Below, piece after piece: positions 26,089 to 34,190 of a stretch of DNA of 37,145 nt. This DNA is from Clostridia bacterium (GTDB lineage Bacteria; Bacillota; Clostridia; Christensenellales; Borkfalkiaceae): assembly GCA_017396365.1 (NCBI GenBank), contig JAFQMD010000002.1, forward strand, positions 1 through 37,145, given 5' to 3'. The position numbers and the translations under genes were made by a program. Each line of letters begins with the position of its first letter. Position 1 is the stretch's first letter. A model generated the notes under the pieces. That model had not been told where the DNA came from. It was given only the letters and a program-made list of their open reading frames with translations, and ran no database searches.

Positions 26089-26559
26089 ATGAGTGAAAAA
26101 GTAATACTTACAGAAGAGGGATATCAACAACTTCAAAAAAGGCTTGACGAACTTAAATTTGTTAAGCGTCCGGAAATTACTGAAAGAATAAAGGTAGCAA
26201 GGGACTTTGGCGACCTTTCTGAAAATGCAGAATACGACGCAGCGAAAAACGAACAGGCGAGAATTGAAGGTGAAATCGTTGAAATAGAAGCAACCCTTAA
26301 AATTGCTGAAATTATCAAAGGCGGTGGCGCAAAAGACGTCGTTGCCGTTGGTAAAAAGGTTAAGGTTTTAGACGTTGATTTTGACGAAACAACCGTTTAC
26401 GAACTCGTTGGTACGACGGAAGCGGACATTTCTAAAAATAAAATTTCAAACGAATCGCCTCTCGGAAAAGCCCTTATAGGTAGTAAAGTTGGCGACGAAG
26501 TAACCGTAAAAGCGCCACAAGGCGAATATAAGGTTAAAATCGTTTCGATTGAAGACTAA
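26089..26559 (+). CDS. greA: Transcription elongation factor GreA
   Basis: GreA of 156 residues rescues backtracked RNA polymerase by stimulating transcript cleavage. The N-terminal coiled coil carries the tip motif ARDFGDLSENAEYDAAK (37-53), whose acidic residues Asp42 and Glu45 coordinate catalytic magnesium. The C-terminal FKBP-like domain contains ISNESPLGKALIGSKVGDEV (as KISNESPLGKALIG). The length is standard. AGAGG precedes the ATG. It appears to be a single-gene unit between two terminators. Confidence 0.97.
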   Translation: MSEKVILTEEGYQQLQKRLDELKFVKRPEITERIKVARDFGDLSENAEYDAAKNEQARIEGEIVEIEATLKIAEIIKGGGAKDVVAVGKKVKVLDVDFDETTVYELVGTTEADISKNKISNESPLGKALIGSKVGDEVTVKAPQGEYKVKIVSIED

Positions 26560-26583
26560 AAAGGGGGCGTTAGCCCTTTTTTT
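26559..26583 (+). terminator. Terminator of greA
   Basis: An A/G-rich strand (26559-26568) ending in GGGC pairs across a GTTA loop with GCCC plus T residues (26573-26582). The T run reaches 26583. It overlaps the last base of the greA stop codon region. Confidence 0.85.
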
Positions 26584-26686
26584 GTTATAAACGGCATTTA
26601 GTTACGTTTAGGCGCAAAATAAAAGCGTAGTAATTATTTTAGCAAAAAGGTATATATTCTTATATATTTAAGGAAGCAGTTTATAG

Positions 26687-27721
26687 ATGGATATTAAAGT
26701 AAACGGAAGTAGGTTAAAAAATTTGCTCAGTTACGACTGGGTAAAAATACTCGTGTCAATTATTGTAGGAATAGTCGTTTGGTCTCTTCTTTTTACAATG
26801 CTTGCAACGAGAGCGACGGTTGGTGAAGAATTCTTTTTCGTAGTTTACGACAACGTAAGCTCCGAAAGCGCTTCTACAAGCAATAGTTATCTTTCAAAAC
26901 TTAAAAGGGATGGGGTTTTATCCTACGACGTTTTAGACGCTCAGGTAAGTCGTATACAAAGCGCAGGGCAGTATTCTGCGAGTTATATGCTATCTTTGAG
27001 AATGTCCGTTCAAGAGGGGGACGTCTTGCTTATAAGCGATGGTAGAGCCGTTCAAGTTGAAGAAAACGAGGATGGAAAAGAGAGTGAAAACGATCCAACT
27101 CAAGAGATTGCTAACGTTGTAAACGGTGGATATTTATATAAATTTGAAGATTTTTTGGCAGACGCGAGAGATTATTGCGTAAGCAACGGTTTTATTATAG
27201 AAAATCAAGACGGAACGTACGCAGTTGACGAGCAAGTTATAGAAACTTATTTTAAAGCGGTTAGATTAAAAAGCGCAGGCAATTATCGCAAGACGTTTAG
27301 AAGCGAACTTCAAAAACAAGAGGGTGTAAAACTTGAAATAAAACGCATAGTAAGCGTTTATGAAAATTATCTTTTCGTAAAAAAAGCAATAGATCAAGCA
27401 AAAGCAAGCGGAAACGACTTTTTGTGGTACGGCGATACTTATAAGTTTGACGAAGACGGAAAACCGATAGAAAGTTCTAAGCAAACTTTTGCCTACGGCA
27501 TAGATTTATATAAATTGAACAAGCCTTTTATTGAAAGCGCAACGGACAAAAAACCCAATCTTGCCGATACTTGGTTTACTTACGCAAATGGAAAAACGAC
27601 TTCCGAAGGGTTAGTTTTATCGGTATTTAATTTTAAGAAATATCAACCCGATATGCAGTATGAAGCGCTAGCGGTTGTAAAAGACTTTATAGAAACTTAT
27701 AGTGGGTACGGACATGTCTAA
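26687..27721 (+). CDS. Single-pass membrane protein of unknown function
   Basis: The protein has 344 residues with one N-terminal membrane helix (about residues 19-41, ILVSIIVGIVVWSLLFTML). The rest is probably extracellular, rich in Ser, Lys, Asp and Tyr, with no family I recognise. A low-complexity acidic stretch (EENEDGKESENDP) lies near residue 130. The protein overlaps tmk by 8 bp, so the two are likely co-translated. Bacillus has yaaQ and yaaR near tmk, but this protein resembles neither. AAGGAAG lies upstream of the ATG. The function is unknown. Confidence 0.7.
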   Translation: MDIKVNGSRLKNLLSYDWVKILVSIIVGIVVWSLLFTMLATRATVGEEFFFVVYDNVSSESASTSNSYLSKLKRDGVLSYDVLDAQVSRIQSAGQYSASYMLSLRMSVQEGDVLLISDGRAVQVEENEDGKESENDPTQEIANVVNGGYLYKFEDFLADARDYCVSNGFIIENQDGTYAVDEQVIETYFKAVRLKSAGNYRKTFRSELQKQEGVKLEIKRIVSVYENYLFVKKAIDQAKASGNDFLWYGDTYKFDEDGKPIESSKQTFAYGIDLYKLNKPFIESATDKKPNLADTWFTYANGKTTSEGLVLSVFNFKKYQPDMQYEALAVVKDFIETYSGYGHV

Positions 27722-28343
27722 AAAAGGATATTTTATAACTTTAGAAGGGTGTGAAGGTTCGGGAAAATCAACCCAACTTAAAAAACTTGAAGAGTTTTTA
27801 AAAGATAGTGGCGTTGACTTTATATTTACTAGAGAGCCGGGAGGAACGCCTATTGCAGAACAAATAAGAAAAATTATTTTAGACGGCAACAATACCCAAA
27901 TGTGCGACGAGACCGAGGCTTTGTTGTATGCGTCTGCAAGAGTTCAGCATATAAAAGAGAAAATTATCCCGTCAAAAAAAGAAGGGAAAATAGTAATTTG
28001 CGATAGATATATAGATTCTTCTTTTGCCTATCAAGCGTATGCAAGGGGTTTGGGAATGGACTTTATAAAGGGCGTAAACGTTTACGCCGTAGAAAACTGC
28101 ATGCCCGATTTAACCTTGTTTTTAGACATCTCGCCAGAAGACGCTTTTGCCCGTAAAGGCGGAGCGGACAAGGACGATAGGTTAGAGCAAAGCGGTATAG
28201 AATTTCACAAAAAGGTTTATTTAGGATATAAAACTTTGGCGAGTGAAAATACTAACAGAATAGTTTGTATAGACGCAAAAAAAAGCGCGGACGAAGTGTT
28301 TGCCCAAATAGTAAAAGTATTAAAAGAGAGAGAAATTATTTAA
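27714..28343 (+). CDS. tmk: Thymidylate kinase
   Basis: dTMP kinase of 209 residues, making dTDP for DNA synthesis. The P-loop is GCEGSGKST (12-20). REPGGTPIAEQIR, the substrate-binding CDRYIDSSFAYQAYARGLG and the lid segment RKGGADKDDRLEQ follow. I take the ATG at 27714, giving MSKKGYFITLEG, the usual short lead to the P-loop. An in-frame GTG at 27702 has no better site. It begins inside the end of the preceding gene and is followed by holB after 3 bp, the Bacillus order. Confidence 0.97.
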   Translation: MSKKGYFITLEGCEGSGKSTQLKKLEEFLKDSGVDFIFTREPGGTPIAEQIRKIILDGNNTQMCDETEALLYASARVQHIKEKIIPSKKEGKIVICDRYIDSSFAYQAYARGLGMDFIKGVNVYAVENCMPDLTLFLDISPEDAFARKGGADKDDRLEQSGIEFHKKVYLGYKTLASENTNRIVCIDAKKSADEVFAQIVKVLKEREII

Positions 28344-28346
28344 GTT

Positions 28347-29291
28347 ATGTACGTCACCGAACTTATCAAATCAACGAACGCATATAAGATTATCTCAGGC
28401 GAGAAAAAGCGAGGAGCGCTAAGTCACGCCTATCTTATCGTTTGCCCAGACGGTGACTATTTAAGAGAGTATTTAAAGGTTTTTGCCCGTCTTATCGCTT
28501 GCGACGACGACGGTTGCGGAAAGTGTAGAACTTGTAAACTAATCGACGAAGAGGGTTATGCGGACTGCACCTTTTATCCAAAAGAAGGCTCGAAGATTTT
28601 GACGGCGGATATCGACGATTTAGTAAGCCAAACTTACGTAAAACCCCTTGAAAATAAAATTCGACTTTTCGTTTTGTCGGGCGTTGAAAATATGGGTAGC
28701 GTTGCGCAAAATAAAATTTTAAAAACCTTGGAAGAACCCCCTGAAAACGTGTGCATTTTGATGGGCGCTACTATGGACTATTCTTTGCTCCCGACGATAA
28801 AGTCAAGGGTAAAGAGTATAGACGTTCCGCCGTTTGGGGATAAAATACTTAAAAATACGCTTATAGCCGAGTTTTCGGATATAAAAAAATTAGATAAGGC
28901 AATATCGGCAGGCGGTGGTAGGCTTACCGAGATAGTGAGAATTTATAACGATACTCAAACTGAAAAAACTACTTTTCTATGCCGAGAAATTTTGACTAAA
29001 ATGAAGAGTAGTAAAGACGTTTTGCAGTATTCGTCCAAAATAGATAAAGACAATATCGTAAGGTTTATTGCCGAGATGAAAGTCGAAGTTATGCGAGTTG
29101 CAAAACTCAAACTCGCAGGGCTTTTAAACGACGCGTCTTTAGACGAGTTTCCTCTCGGAGCGTTGCTTGCGATAGAAGATTTACTCTCCGAAAAAGAAAG
29201 AGCCGTTAATTTTAGCGCGAACGTTCAAATGACGGTAGATTCAATTTTATTCGGTATTTTAGAGGAGAAAAACAGATGGCAAAAATTGTAG
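28347..29291 (+). CDS. holB: DNA polymerase III subunit delta prime
   Basis: A 314-residue clamp-loader subunit of the AAA+ family. The Walker A region is degenerate (YLIVCPDGDYLREYL, no GKT), as expected for the non-ATP-binding delta prime. The four cysteines C52, C57, C60 and C63 (CDDDGCGKCRTC) form the zinc module. KILKTLEEPPENVCILMGAT and LPTIKSRVKSI mark the AAA+ core; the usual SRC motif reads SRV. It lies between tmk and ricT, and overlaps ricT by 16 bp. Confidence 0.93.
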   Translation: MYVTELIKSTNAYKIISGEKKRGALSHAYLIVCPDGDYLREYLKVFARLIACDDDGCGKCRTCKLIDEEGYADCTFYPKEGSKILTADIDDLVSQTYVKPLENKIRLFVLSGVENMGSVAQNKILKTLEEPPENVCILMGATMDYSLLPTIKSRVKSIDVPPFGDKILKNTLIAEFSDIKKLDKAISAGGGRLTEIVRIYNDTQTEKTTFLCREILTKMKSSKDVLQYSSKIDKDNIVRFIAEMKVEVMRVAKLKLAGLLNDASLDEFPLGALLAIEDLLSEKERAVNFSANVQMTVDSILFGILEEKNRWQKL

Positions 29292-30151
29292 GAATAAAAT
29301 TTAAACATACGGGCAAGGTCTATTATTTTGACCCTGCTGACGTGTTTTATAAAAAGGGTTCTGGAGTAATAGTTGAAACGGCAAGGGGCGTAGAATTCGG
29401 CAAGGTAATAATCGAGCCGAAAGAAGTTCCCGATAGCGAGATTGTTCAACCTTTAAAACCTATCAGTAGAAAGGCAACTCCAGACGACGAGGCAAGGGTA
29501 AAGCGCAACGAAGAAAAAGTTCCCGCAGCGCTTAAAATCGCAAACGAAAAAATCCTTGCGAGAGATTTAAAAATGAAACTTATCGACGCTGAATTTACCT
29601 TTGATAACAACAAAGTAATCTTTTATTTTACTGCCGCAGGAAGAATAGATTTTAGAGAACTCGTAAAAGATTTGGCGTCGGCATTCCATATAAGAATAGA
29701 ACTTAGACAAGTCGGCATAAGGGACGAAACGAGAATACTCGGCGGTATCGCTCCTTGCGGTAGAGTTTGTTGTTGCTCGAGTTGTATGCCCGATTTTAGA
29801 AAAGTTACTATAAAAATGGCAAAAACTCAAGGTCTTTCATTAAACCCAACTAAAATAAGCGGACTTTGCGGAAGACTTATGTGTTGTTTAGAGTATGAAA
29901 ACGAGCATTATAGCGAAACCTTTAAACTCATGCCAAAAATCGGTAGCGAAGTAATTACGCCTGAAGGCAAGGCTACCGTTATTTCAAACAATATGCTTAA
30001 ACTTTTAGTCAAAGTAAAAATTGAAAGCGGAGACGGCTCTCTTGCTTTTAAAGATTTTAAGTTGAGCGAAATAAAGGTTAAAAAAGCAAATAAAATAGAA
30101 GAAGTTGACGACGCCGAAAATTCAAAAGAGATTGCCGACCTTTTAGATTGA
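29276..30151 (+). CDS. ricT: RicT (YaaT/PSP1 family) regulator
   Basis: A PSP1-domain protein of 291 residues. In Bacillus, RicT joins RicA and RicF in an iron-sulfur complex that promotes RNase Y-dependent mRNA maturation and affects Spo0A phosphorylation. The cysteine-rich segments APCGRVCCCSSC (about 160-170) and GLCGRLMCCLEYE (about 196-208) are the expected ligand regions. The Bacillus gene order holB-yaaT is kept. I do not see ricA or ricF in the window. Confidence 0.93.
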   Translation: MAKIVGIKFKHTGKVYYFDPADVFYKKGSGVIVETARGVEFGKVIIEPKEVPDSEIVQPLKPISRKATPDDEARVKRNEEKVPAALKIANEKILARDLKMKLIDAEFTFDNNKVIFYFTAAGRIDFRELVKDLASAFHIRIELRQVGIRDETRILGGIAPCGRVCCCSSCMPDFRKVTIKMAKTQGLSLNPTKISGLCGRLMCCLEYENEHYSETFKLMPKIGSEVITPEGKATVISNNMLKLLVKVKIESGDGSLAFKDFKLSEIKVKKANKIEEVDDAENSKEIADLLD

Positions 30152-30216
30152 TTTTAATTCGGCTTGTCAACATGACAAACGTTTAATAAAAAATTTGCAT
30201 AAAGTTGCAAAATTTA

Positions 30217-30245
30217 TATACAAAACAAAAAAAATGTGTTATAAT
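30217..30245 (+). promoter_or_regulatory. Probable ferredoxin promoter
   Basis: A perfect TATAAT (30240-30245) stands 17 bp after TATACA (30217-30222), a four-of-six -35. Upstream, TTGTCA-aca-TGACAA (30164-30178) is an inverted repeat that could be an operator. Downstream, the palindrome AAAAGCATGCTTTT (30262-30275) lies in the leader. Confidence 0.5.
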
Positions 30246-30299
30246 AAAAAAAAGGAAAGAGTAAAAGCATGCTTTTTCTAAAAAACGGAGGTATTTACC

Positions 30300-30470
30300 A
30301 TGGCATACAAAATTACTGACGCTTGCATTAACTGTGGCGCTTGCGCAGAAGCTTGCCCCGTAGCAGCTATTTCAGCAGGTGCTGACGCTTACGTTATCGA
30401 CGCTGATACTTGTATCGGTTGTGGCGCATGTGCAGCAACTTGTCCTGTTGGCGCACCTGTAGAAGAGTAA
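30300..30470 (+). CDS. 2[4Fe-4S] ferredoxin, clostridial type
   Basis: A 56-residue electron carrier, encoded by a frame too short for many gene finders. Two classic cluster motifs are complete: CINCGACAEACP (Cys 9, 12, 15, 19) and CIGCGACAATCP (Cys 38, 41, 44, 48). The size and pseudo-twofold layout match the clostridial ferredoxin used by hydrogenase, pyruvate:ferredoxin oxidoreductase and related enzymes. CGGAGG precedes the ATG. It has its own promoter and terminator and interrupts the conserved ricT-trmN6 neighbourhood. It points to an anaerobic host. Confidence 0.96.
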   Translation: MAYKITDACINCGACAEACPVAAISAGADAYVIDADTCIGCGACAATCPVGAPVEE

Positions 30471-30494
30471 GTCTTAAAAGCAAATTAAACAACT

Positions 30495-30532
30495 TTATGG
30501 CGTAGCATAAAATTTGCTACGCCATAATTTTT
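30495..30532 (+). terminator. Terminator of the ferredoxin gene
   Basis: TTATGGCGTAGC (30495-30506) pairs perfectly with GCTACGCCATAA (30516-30527), followed by T5. It runs directly into the palindromic element R4. Confidence 0.88.
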
Positions 30533-30655
30533 AAGGGTTTATAAACTTCGTTACGCGTTGTTTCTGCAAGTGCTTGCCGACTAGGATGACCGACAAGGTC
30601 TATCCTATCCGTAAAAGTCTTACGAGCCTTGGCTAACTCGCATCTAAGCCTTTAA
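30531..30655 (+). repeat. Palindromic 125-bp element, copy R4
   Basis: It begins TTAAGGGTTTATAAACTTCG and ends CATCTAAGCCTTTAA. The central hairpin is AGGATGACC-gacaa-GGTCTATCCT, a compensated version of the R2 stem. CGTAA-aagtc-TTACG (30610-30624) is the second hairpin, and GCAAG-tg-CTTGC a third. An arm pair GTTA-TAAC replaces GCAA-TTGC of R2. Confidence 0.85.
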
Positions 30656-30660
30656 ATACT

Positions 30661-30785
30661 TTAAAGTCTTATATACTTCGTTATGCGTTGTTTCTGCAAG
30701 TGTTTGCCGACTAGAATGACCGATAAGGTCTATCCTATCCGTCAACCCCTTGCGAGCCTCGCCTACCTCGCATCTAAGCCTTTAA
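30661..30785 (+). repeat. Palindromic 125-bp element, copy R5
   Basis: A tandem, same-orientation copy five bases after R4. It begins TTAAAGTCTTATATACTTCG and ends CATCTAAGCCTTTAA. Most of the sequence equals R4; the second hairpin has a bulge (CGTCAA-cccc-TTGCG). Confidence 0.85.
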
Positions 30786-30790
30786 ATGCT

Positions 30791-30885
30791 ACTCGATAGG
30801 GGTATAGAAAAACACGTCTGCAACGTCACGTTGCTCTATCCTATCCGTCAACCCCTTACGAGCCTTGGCAAACTCGCATAAAAAA
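30791..30885 (+). repeat. Degenerate element remnant, copy R6
   Basis: The right half (CTATCCTATCCGTCAACCCC, then TTACGAGCCTTGGCAAACTC) matches R4 and R5. The left half is replaced by unrelated sequence with its own inverted repeat, GCAACGTCACGTTGC. The right end is cut at GCATAAAAAATT. It lies about 30 bp before trmN6, whose transcript leader may include it. No separate promoter for trmN6 could be identified. Confidence 0.7.
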
Positions 30886-30913
30886 TTAAAATTAGTTTAA
30901 AATTTCTACGATT

Positions 30914-31594
30914 ATGATTTTAAAAGAAAACGAAACCTTAGAAGACCTTTTAATAGACGGTCTAAAAATAATTCAAAATAAAAGTTTATATCGTTTTTCA
31001 AGTGACGCGGTTTTATTATCCCGTTTTGCGTCGTTTAAAAAAGGGGACGTAGTGGCTGATTTTTGCGCGGGTAGTGGAATAGTCGGCTTGCATTATTACG
31101 CCCTAAATAAAGGTGTTTTAAGAGTTGACGGCTACGAAATTCAAGCCGAACTTGCCGATACCTTTCAAAGAACAATCGAGTATAATAATTTGCAAGACAA
31201 AATCTTTTGCTACAATATGCCTATTCAAGAAATTTCCAAGCAAAAAAACGACGGATATTCTTTGATTTTATGCAATCCACCGTACAAAAAGAAAAATTCA
31301 GGTGGAACAAACCCCGAAGGGCATATCGCCGTTTGCCGACACGAGATAGCCGTTACGTTAGAAGAAATAATTTCTATTGCGTACAAAAAACTTAAAGTCG
31401 GCGGTAGGTTTTGTATGTGCCAACGCGTTGAAAGGTTGACAGACGCCTTATCGCTTATGCGCCAGTATAAAATCGAACCGTATAAACTGCAATTTGTAAC
31501 GAGCGGTCAAAACCCAAAACCGTATTTGTTTTTGGTTGAAGGGGTAAAATGTGTTACCCGTCAACTTACCGTTTTAGAAACTATAAATAATTAA
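30914..31594 (+). CDS. trmN6: tRNA1(Val) adenine-N6 methyltransferase family protein
   Basis: A Rossmann-fold SAM-dependent methyltransferase of 226 residues, related to Bacillus YabB and E. coli YfiC, which methylates A37 of tRNA-Val. The N-terminal DLLIDGLKIIQ and RFSSDAVLLSRFA are family signatures. Motif I is ADFCAGSGIVGL (about 48-59), and the catalytic NPPY is at 121-124, as in N6-adenine methyltransferases. The ribosome binding site is weak. Its place before rsmI repeats the Bacillus yabB-yabC order. The exact tRNA target is inferred from the family. Confidence 0.88.
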   Translation: MILKENETLEDLLIDGLKIIQNKSLYRFSSDAVLLSRFASFKKGDVVADFCAGSGIVGLHYYALNKGVLRVDGYEIQAELADTFQRTIEYNNLQDKIFCYNMPIQEISKQKNDGYSLILCNPPYKKKNSGGTNPEGHIAVCRHEIAVTLEEIISIAYKKLKVGGRFCMCQRVERLTDALSLMRQYKIEPYKLQFVTSGQNPKPYLFLVEGVKCVTRQLTVLETINN

Positions 31595-31603
31595 GGAAAG
31601 ACT

Positions 31604-32407
31604 ATGCTTTATTTTGTATCTACTCCCGTGGGGAACTTAAAAGATATAACGCTTAGGGCGTTAGAAGTTTTAAAAAGCGTAGATTTAATCGCTTGCGAAG
31701 ACACGAGAACGTCGCTAAAACTTTTAAATCATTACGAGATAAAAAAACCGTTAATTTCATATCATAAATTTAACGAAAAAGTAGCGGGTGAAAAACTTTT
31801 AGAAGAGTTAAAGTCGGGAAAAGACGTAGCGCTTATAACCGACGCAGGCACGCCCGTTATTTCAGATCCGGGCAACGTCCTTTGTAAAATGCTCATTGAA
31901 AACGGCGTAGAATATACGGTTGTTCCAGGGGCAACGGCGTTTGTTCCCGCTCTTTTGCTATCGGGTATGGATGCGTCTAAATTTTGTTTTATAGGCTTTT
32001 TGCCCGAAAAGAAAAAGGACGTAGAACAAGTTTTGGAAAAGTATAAAAACTTAGATTGCACTTTAATTTTTTATTGCGCTCCTCACGACGTTAAAAAAAC
32101 GGTTGAAGTTTTACACCTATATCTAGGCGATAGAAACGCCGTCGCCGTCAAAGAAATTACAAAGTTACACGAAAGGGCTATAAGGTTTAACCTTTCAGAC
32201 GGCTACGTAGAAGAAAATCCAAGGGGTGAATTCGTAATTTTGGTAGAAGGCGCAACGGAGCGGGAAAACCCAAACCTTTCCCTTTCTATAAAAGACCATA
32301 TCAAATTATACGTAGATAGGGGTTTTAGCAATATGGACGCTGTAAAGCAGGTGGCTAAAGAAAGGAAGTTGCCAAAGTCGGAAGTCTATAAACACTCTAT
32401 TGAATAA
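31604..32407 (+). CDS. rsmI: 16S rRNA 2'-O-ribose methyltransferase RsmI
   Basis: RsmI of 267 residues methylates the ribose of C1402 in 16S rRNA. It belongs to the tetrapyrrole-methylase fold. Typical segments are STPVGNLKDITLRALEVLK, CEDTRTSLKLL, ALITDAGTPVISDPG and the VPGATAFVPALLLSGM stretch. The start follows AAGGAAAG, nine bases after trmN6. The length is slightly below the usual 280-290. Confidence 0.95.
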   Translation: MLYFVSTPVGNLKDITLRALEVLKSVDLIACEDTRTSLKLLNHYEIKKPLISYHKFNEKVAGEKLLEELKSGKDVALITDAGTPVISDPGNVLCKMLIENGVEYTVVPGATAFVPALLLSGMDASKFCFIGFLPEKKKDVEQVLEKYKNLDCTLIFYCAPHDVKKTVEVLHLYLGDRNAVAVKEITKLHERAIRFNLSDGYVEENPRGEFVILVEGATERENPNLSLSIKDHIKLYVDRGFSNMDAVKQVAKERKLPKSEVYKHSIE

Positions 32408-32502
32408 ACGTTTGTAAAAATGCATAATTATTCATAATATTTATGTATAATGCATAAAAATAAAAAATAATACAAAAATTTTAAGAAATTATGCAAAAAC
32501 AT

Positions 32503-32531
32503 TTGACATATATTCATTGAAATGTTAATAT
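32503..32531 (+). promoter_or_regulatory. Promoter of the amino-acid ABC transporter
   Basis: TTGACA (32503-32508), a 17-bp spacer and TAATAT (32526-32531) give a near-consensus promoter. The predicted start near 32538 is followed within ten bases by a very strong hairpin. Confidence 0.8.
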
Positions 32532-32546
32532 ATGCAAGGCTTAAAG

Positions 32547-32580
32547 AGCCCCCGTTTTTTATAGCAAAAAAACGGGGGCT
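32547..32580 (+). other. 14-bp hairpin in the 5' leader of the ABC transporter mRNA
   Basis: AGCCCCCGTTTTTT (32547-32560) pairs perfectly with AAAAAACGGGGGCT (32567-32580) over a six-base loop. The T residues are on the 5' strand and no T run follows, so it is not a normal intrinsic terminator for the plus strand. It ends 23 nt before the ATG and just upstream of the ribosome binding site. Protection of the transcript 5' end is one possible role. Confidence 0.7.
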
Positions 32581-32603
32581 AAATATATGTCAAGGAAAGC
32601 GCA

Positions 32604-34190
32604 ATGAAAAAAATTACAACGTTAGTATTATGCGTATTTATAATTTGCAGTTTTTTGTTTGTGGGGGTGTCGTGCGATAAAAAGCAACCTACCGCGTTTA
32701 AACTTATAGACGTAAAACTGACTGATGAAAATTACGCGATAGCAATCGGTAAAGGTAAAACTGAACTTAAAAATCAAATAAACAACGCTTTGGCGGAAAT
32801 TGACGTTGATGCGATAATTGAAAAATATCAAGATATGGAGTCGGTAGAAAAAGGGTATGATATTCCAAACAGCGCCGACGGTATTGAAAATCCGCTTATC
32901 GTTGCAACAAACGCCGAATTTGCCCCGTTTGAATATAAAAAGGGCGCTCAATATTTTGGTATTGACGTTGAGATAGCCGTTGCGCTTGCCGAAAAACTTG
33001 GCAAAACTCTCGTTTTGGTAAATATGAATTTCGACGCTATAATAACTTCGGTTGCAGGCGTTAATATGGACGAAGGCGTTTCTAACGACGGTTACGACGC
33101 CTACACCCATTGCGATATAGGAATTGCAGGGCTTTCAGTTACCGAAGAGCGACTTGACAGCGTTGATTTTACAAATACTTATTTTAAATCTTCGCAAGTT
33201 TTAATCGTGAACGAAAACGACGTTACGTTTGACGAGTGTAAAACTTTAAGTGGCGTAGAAACCTTGCTCGCAGGGTTTAGTAATAAAAAAATAGGCTCGC
33301 AAAGCGGAACTACGGGCGAGTATTATATAAAAGGTTCGGGCGACTGGCTTAAGGGCTTTTCAAATATTACTTTTAAGGGTTATTCGTCGCACTCCCTTGC
33401 CGTACAAGACTTGATAAACGGCAATATTGATTTTGTTATTTCAGATTACGAAACGGCAAAAGCGGTGGTTGCAAGTTACGACGTAAACGCTAATATGAGA
33501 TGGCAAAAATTCGTCAAATTTTTCTTTACTTATAAAGGATATTTAGACGTTGTCGACGGGCTTAAAAACACCCTTATAATAGCGTTTTTAGGTCTTATTA
33601 TCGGTATAGTTATAGGAACTGTGATAGCGTCTATTAAAATAATCCCTTACAAAAATTTCTTTCAAAAAGTTCTTTCTTCAATCGGCGACTTTTACGTGTG
33701 GTTATTTAGGGGAACGCCTATTGCAGTTCAACTTCTTTTAATTTATTACGTTGCTTTACCGCTTATGGGGTTAAAGGTGAGTTCAATTATCGTCGCTATA
33801 ATAACTTACGGCTTAAACAGTGGCGCTTACGTTTCTGAAATTATGCGTAGCGGTCTTTCGTCGGTTGACGGCGGACAGATGGAGGCAGGTAGGGCGCTCG
33901 GTTTAAGTTATGGAAAGACGATGTTTAAAATAGTAATTCCGCAAGCGATAAAAAACATTTTGCCAACGCTTGGCAACGAGTTTATCGCGCTACTTAAAGA
34001 GACGTCTGTGGTGGGTTTTATAGCCGTAACCGATATAACCAAGGCCTTTCAGTCTATTGCTGGCGGTTCGTACGAATACGTAATTCCGTATTGTGTGTTG
34101 GCGATTTGCTATCTCGTTTTAGTAAGTGGGGTTACGCTTGCCGTAAAACTAATGGAAAAGAGGTTTAAAAAAAGTGATAGAAGTTGTTAA
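32604..34190 (+). CDS. Polar amino-acid ABC transporter, binding protein fused to permease
   Basis: One 528-residue polypeptide joins substrate binding and transport. Residues 1-24 form a lipoprotein-type signal ending in VSC, with Cys24 as the lipid site. The solute-binding core lies at about 97-295: [54 protein letters not shown] and [17 protein letters not shown]. The permease at about 312-520 has five to six helices and the EAA loop [20 protein letters not shown] (427-446). Residues 33-68 ([20 protein letters not shown] and on) look like the segment that normally ends a family 3 binding protein, suggesting circular permutation. The ATPase gene follows with a 17-bp overlap. The exact amino acid is unknown. 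Confidence 0.9.
   Translation: MKKITTLVLCVFIICSFLFVGVSCDKKQPTAFKLIDVKLTDENYAIAIGKGKTELKNQINNALAEIDVDAIIEKYQDMESVEKGYDIPNSADGIENPLIVATNAEFAPFEYKKGAQYFGIDVEIAVALAEKLGKTLVLVNMNFDAIITSVAGVNMDEGVSNDGYDAYTHCDIGIAGLSVTEERLDSVDFTNTYFKSSQVLIVNENDVTFDECKTLSGVETLLAGFSNKKIGSQSGTTGEYYIKGSGDWLKGFSNITFKGYSSHSLAVQDLINGNIDFVISDYETAKAVVASYDVNANMRWQKFVKFFFTYKGYLDVVDGLKNTLIIAFLGLIIGIVIGTVIASIKIIPYKNFFQKVLSSIGDFYVWLFRGTPIAVQLLLIYYVALPLMGLKVSSIIVAIITYGLNSGAYVSEIMRSGLSSVDGGQMEAGRALGLSYGKTMFKIVIPQAIKNILPTLGNEFIALLKETSVVGFIAVTDITKAFQSIAGGSYEYVIPYCVLAICYLVLVSGVTLAVKLMEKRFKKSDRSC

Noticed and set aside
28347..28460. Loss of the Walker A motif in the clamp-loader subunit as evidence of a broken gene
   Set aside because: Delta prime normally does not bind ATP, and the frame, zinc module and neighbours are intact, so this is ordinary.
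30531..30885. Repeat block considered as a CRISPR array
   Set aside because: The units are 125 bp, palindromic and separated by only 4-6 bp. There are no spacer-sized unique inserts and no cas genes in the window.
32421..32460. AT-rich inverted repeat after rsmI as a terminator
   Set aside because: The stem (TGCATAATTATTCATAA with TTATGTATAATGCA) has mismatches and is followed by A residues, not a T run.
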